This document shows, piece after piece, positions 62,051 to 64,000 of a stretch of DNA of 64,000 bases. A model generated the notes under the pieces. It made no database searches. It was not told the DNA's origin and was given only the letters and a program-made list of their open reading frames with translations. The stretch comes from Ctena decussata (taxonomy: Eukaryota > Mollusca > Bivalvia > Lucinida > Lucinidae): positions 34,370,166-34,434,165 of the forward strand of contig OZ022508.1 in assembly GCA_963989385.1 (NCBI GenBank), read 5' to 3'. The position numbers were made by a program, and so were the translations under genes. Numbering within the stretch: position 1 is the first letter of the stretch; each line of letters starts with the position of its first letter.

Positions 62051-63904
62051 GTGTTTCCTGTTTTTGAGCTAAACACACACCCCACCCACTTCGCTGCACA
62101 CAAGCTTTCAAATGACCTTGACCGCAGCAATGTTTACATCCGGTTAAAACTTGCAATGTCTCAGAATTATCATCTGTCATTTATAGTTTTTGCCACTCTG
62201 TTTATCTGTGTGAGGCTTGTCACAGCCAAACTCCCTGAGTCTGTACCTTCTGGTAATGAGATTGAAAACATCAGGTATGCAGATTTTCCGTCATTTTCGT
62301 CTGGTCAGTGCACACAGTTTGTTGCATCAATGTTCTGTTCAAATGGCAATAAAAAGGGGCCTGTATGTAGGGAAAAGCTAGTATTGATCTATCTGTGTAG
62401 CCTCCTTCTTGCCGAGTCCTACGCTCCAGAGCCGAACCCTGGGCCTAGGCCGTGTAAATATCCCTGTGGATATTGTAATAAAGCAGTTAAGTGGACAACA
62501 CCAGGAATATGCTGTGACACCTGTAATATTTGGTTTCACCAGGAATGCTTGGGCATGAAGGACTGTATCTACTTTGCCCTTAGGAACGTAGCTTGGGAAT
62601 GCACAAACTGCGGTATGCCAAATTTTTCATCCGGTCTTTTCGATACTTCCCTCTTTGAGACTTCCAACTCATTCGAGCCACTTATCCATGACAACTCAGC
62701 TGATCGAGAGCTTAGCTTTAGCTGTCCGCAGGCTACTTCATCACCCAAAAGTTCTTCGGTTCGTCACCATGTTACTGCTGAACGCGTCTCTGTTTCTGAT
62801 GGAAGTGTGCGGGATACCCTGTTATCAGGATCAGACTGCTTCATCCATCCAAGCTTCATAAGTAGCAAGGAACAAGTTCTTGTTCAACGCAGCCACAAGC
62901 AGAGAGATGATATCCCACTAAAGGTTTTGGTTATCAACTGCCACTCCATTGTAGACAAGAAACCACAACTGGAGAATATGATAGAGCCTACTCAAGCAGA
63001 TATCATTCTAGGAACAGAATCCTGGTTGAGGAGTGACCATCTGTCTACAGCTATCTTCCCTAAAGGGTTTAAAGTCTATCGCAAAGACAGGAGTAATCAG
63101 ACTGGCGGTGGAGTATTCATACTAGTTTCCGACAGACTTACAAGTAGTGAACCCGAAGAACTCAAAGTTGAAGGGAACTGTGAGCTGATTTGGGCACAGA
63201 TTCAAATTCCTGGGGCAAACCGGCTATTCATCGGATCATTCTATCGTCCTCCAGATGAAAGTGATCCCAGCTACTTAAATCAGCTGCATACATACCTGGC
63301 AAGAATACCTATTGGGGCACACACAAGGATGGGAGGAGATTTCAACCTTGGGGAAATAGACTGGGAGACGGAGAGTGTGAAACCTTACGCCAATAAGTCT
63401 GGATTATGCCACCAATTACTCAATATTTCTAAGGACCACTTTCTTGATCAAATGGTATTGGAGCCAACAAGGATCACCGAGGATACACAGAACATCCTGG
63501 ACCTGTTTTTCTCTAATAACCAGTCCTTGGTTAACAGAGTTGAAGTCATTCCTGGCATATCTGACCATGAGGTAGTCTACGTCGAGTCGAGTCTACGACC
63601 GGCCAAGGCAGTGATCCCACCCAGAAAGGCGTCTTGCTTTAATAAAGCCGATTTTGACTCTTTAAAGGCGGAACTTCGACACATCAAGGAAGAATTCATT
63701 TCTACCGAGCCGATATATACCACTCAAGAGTTGTGGAATGAATTTCGCTCTACGATGAAGAAGTACATACCTACCAAAACGCTTAGTGGAAAGAAACTAA
63801 AAAAGCCTTGGATCAACAGAAAGGTGAAATCCCTCATACGTCGCCGTGACAAGCTGTTTCAGAGAATGAAGAAGACCAAGCATGACAGTGACCACGCCTG
63901 GTAA
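62051..63904 (+). CDS. Non-LTR retrotransposon ORF: 2A-like motif, PHD finger, endonuclease
   Basis: Intact 617-residue ORF. Residues 110-132 hold a hydrophobic run ending LLLAESYAPEPNPGP, similar to the 2A-like motif (D-x-E-x-NPGP) known at the start of CR1-type LINE ORFs in marine invertebrates, but lacking its Asp. A PHD-type zinc finger follows (about 134-182: CGYC, CCDTC, WFHQEC, WECTNC). The apurinic-type endonuclease is at about 293-515: VINCHS, GTESWL (catalytic Glu), SFYRPPD, GGDFN (catalytic Asp), DLFFSN and ISDHE. It ends at TAA after HAW, where the family would continue into reverse transcriptase, so RT is missing. The first ATG is used; a start at residue 36 is also possible. Probably a truncated or interrupted element, not a host gene. 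Confidence 0.85.
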   Translation: MFPVFELNTHPTHFAAHKLSNDLDRSNVYIRLKLAMSQNYHLSFIVFATLFICVRLVTAKLPESVPSGNEIENIRYADFPSFSSGQCTQFVASMFCSNGNKKGPVCREKLVLIYLCSLLLAESYAPEPNPGPRPCKYPCGYCNKAVKWTTPGICCDTCNIWFHQECLGMKDCIYFALRNVAWECTNCGMPNFSSGLFDTSLFETSNSFEPLIHDNSADRELSFSCPQATSSPKSSSVRHHVTAERVSVSDGSVRDTLLSGSDCFIHPSFISSKEQVLVQRSHKQRDDIPLKVLVINCHSIVDKKPQLENMIEPTQADIILGTESWLRSDHLSTAIFPKGFKVYRKDRSNQTGGGVFILVSDRLTSSEPEELKVEGNCELIWAQIQIPGANRLFIGSFYRPPDESDPSYLNQLHTYLARIPIGAHTRMGGDFNLGEIDWETESVKPYANKSGLCHQLLNISKDHFLDQMVLEPTRITEDTQNILDLFFSNNQSLVNRVEVIPGISDHEVVYVESSLRPAKAVIPPRKASCFNKADFDSLKAELRHIKEEFISTEPIYTTQELWNEFRSTMKKYIPTKTLSGKKLKKPWINRKVKSLIRRRDKLFQRMKKTKHDSDHAW

Positions 63905-64000
63905 ACTATCACAGGTACCTCCGCGGAGGTACCGATAAAATGTTGTGACAGGCATCCGGAGCTACCTGTGACGGACCAAAAATAAACAAAAAACGGTAGG
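63900..64000. other. Palindromic sequence ending the LINE frame
   Basis: tatcacaggtacctccgcgg then aggtaccgata is a near-perfect palindrome, and cacaggtac..ggagctacctgtgac gives a second, wider pairing. It starts at the LINE stop codon, suggesting an insertion that interrupts the ORF. The window ends before its far edge. Confidence 0.5.

Noticed and set aside
62051..63904. Host PHD-finger gene
   Set aside because: The downstream endonuclease domain and the 2A-like leader are those of a non-LTR retrotransposon.

Overview
The window looks like nuclear DNA from an invertebrate, most likely a bivalve mollusc. The coding sequence is split into small exons with GT/AG introns. Most of the rest is tRNA-derived SINEs, foldback MITEs, satellites, LINE pieces and a Maverick/Polinton-type element. 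The dispersed repeats, including the one beginning AGCTCACCTGAGC and ending CTCTTGTTT, resemble repeats I associate with bivalves. I cannot name the species.

Two host genes are supported. On the + strand, three exons (3852-3946, 5202-5271, 5942-6174) encode a C-type lectin domain (CTLD); the 5' part lies before the window. On the - strand, six exons between 46494 and 13027 join with perfect phase into a 326-residue secreted protein: signal peptide, PAN/apple domain, Cys-rich linker, CCP/sushi domain, CTLD. The CTLD exons of the two genes have matching lengths (95, 70 and 233/230 nt) and matching phases, so they are tail-to-tail paralogues 6.9 kb apart. Both carry unusual residues at the sugar-binding sites.

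The introns of the - strand gene (590 bp to 15.8 kb) hold most of the mobile DNA. Intron 4 (15700-21175) has a 30-bp minisatellite. Intron 3 (21271-37056) has a 5,854-bp Maverick/Polinton-like element (22290-28143) with 883-bp TIRs and a perfect 6-bp target duplication. It encodes a minor-capsid (penton-type) protein, a small basic protein and a C2H2-finger acidic protein, each with its own TATA-like box, but no polymerase, integrase, protease, ATPase or major capsid gene. The same intron has a 3.4-kb foldback carrying a 2.4-kb internally repeated element, and a 2.95-kb TA-flanked insertion with a nested SINE. Intron 1 (37900-46161) holds foldbacks and a broken LINE 3' end.

From 46.5 kb to 62 kb I see no host gene. 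This stretch has MITEs, SINEs of three types, microsatellites, 1.2 kb dense in GATATC palindromes, a satellite with local inversions and a 1.6-kb foldback rich in GGGACC. The window ends in a non-LTR retrotransposon ORF (62051-63904) with a degenerate 2A-like motif, a PHD finger and an endonuclease domain; it stops before any reverse transcriptase. Repeats nested in repeats at several places give an order of insertion.
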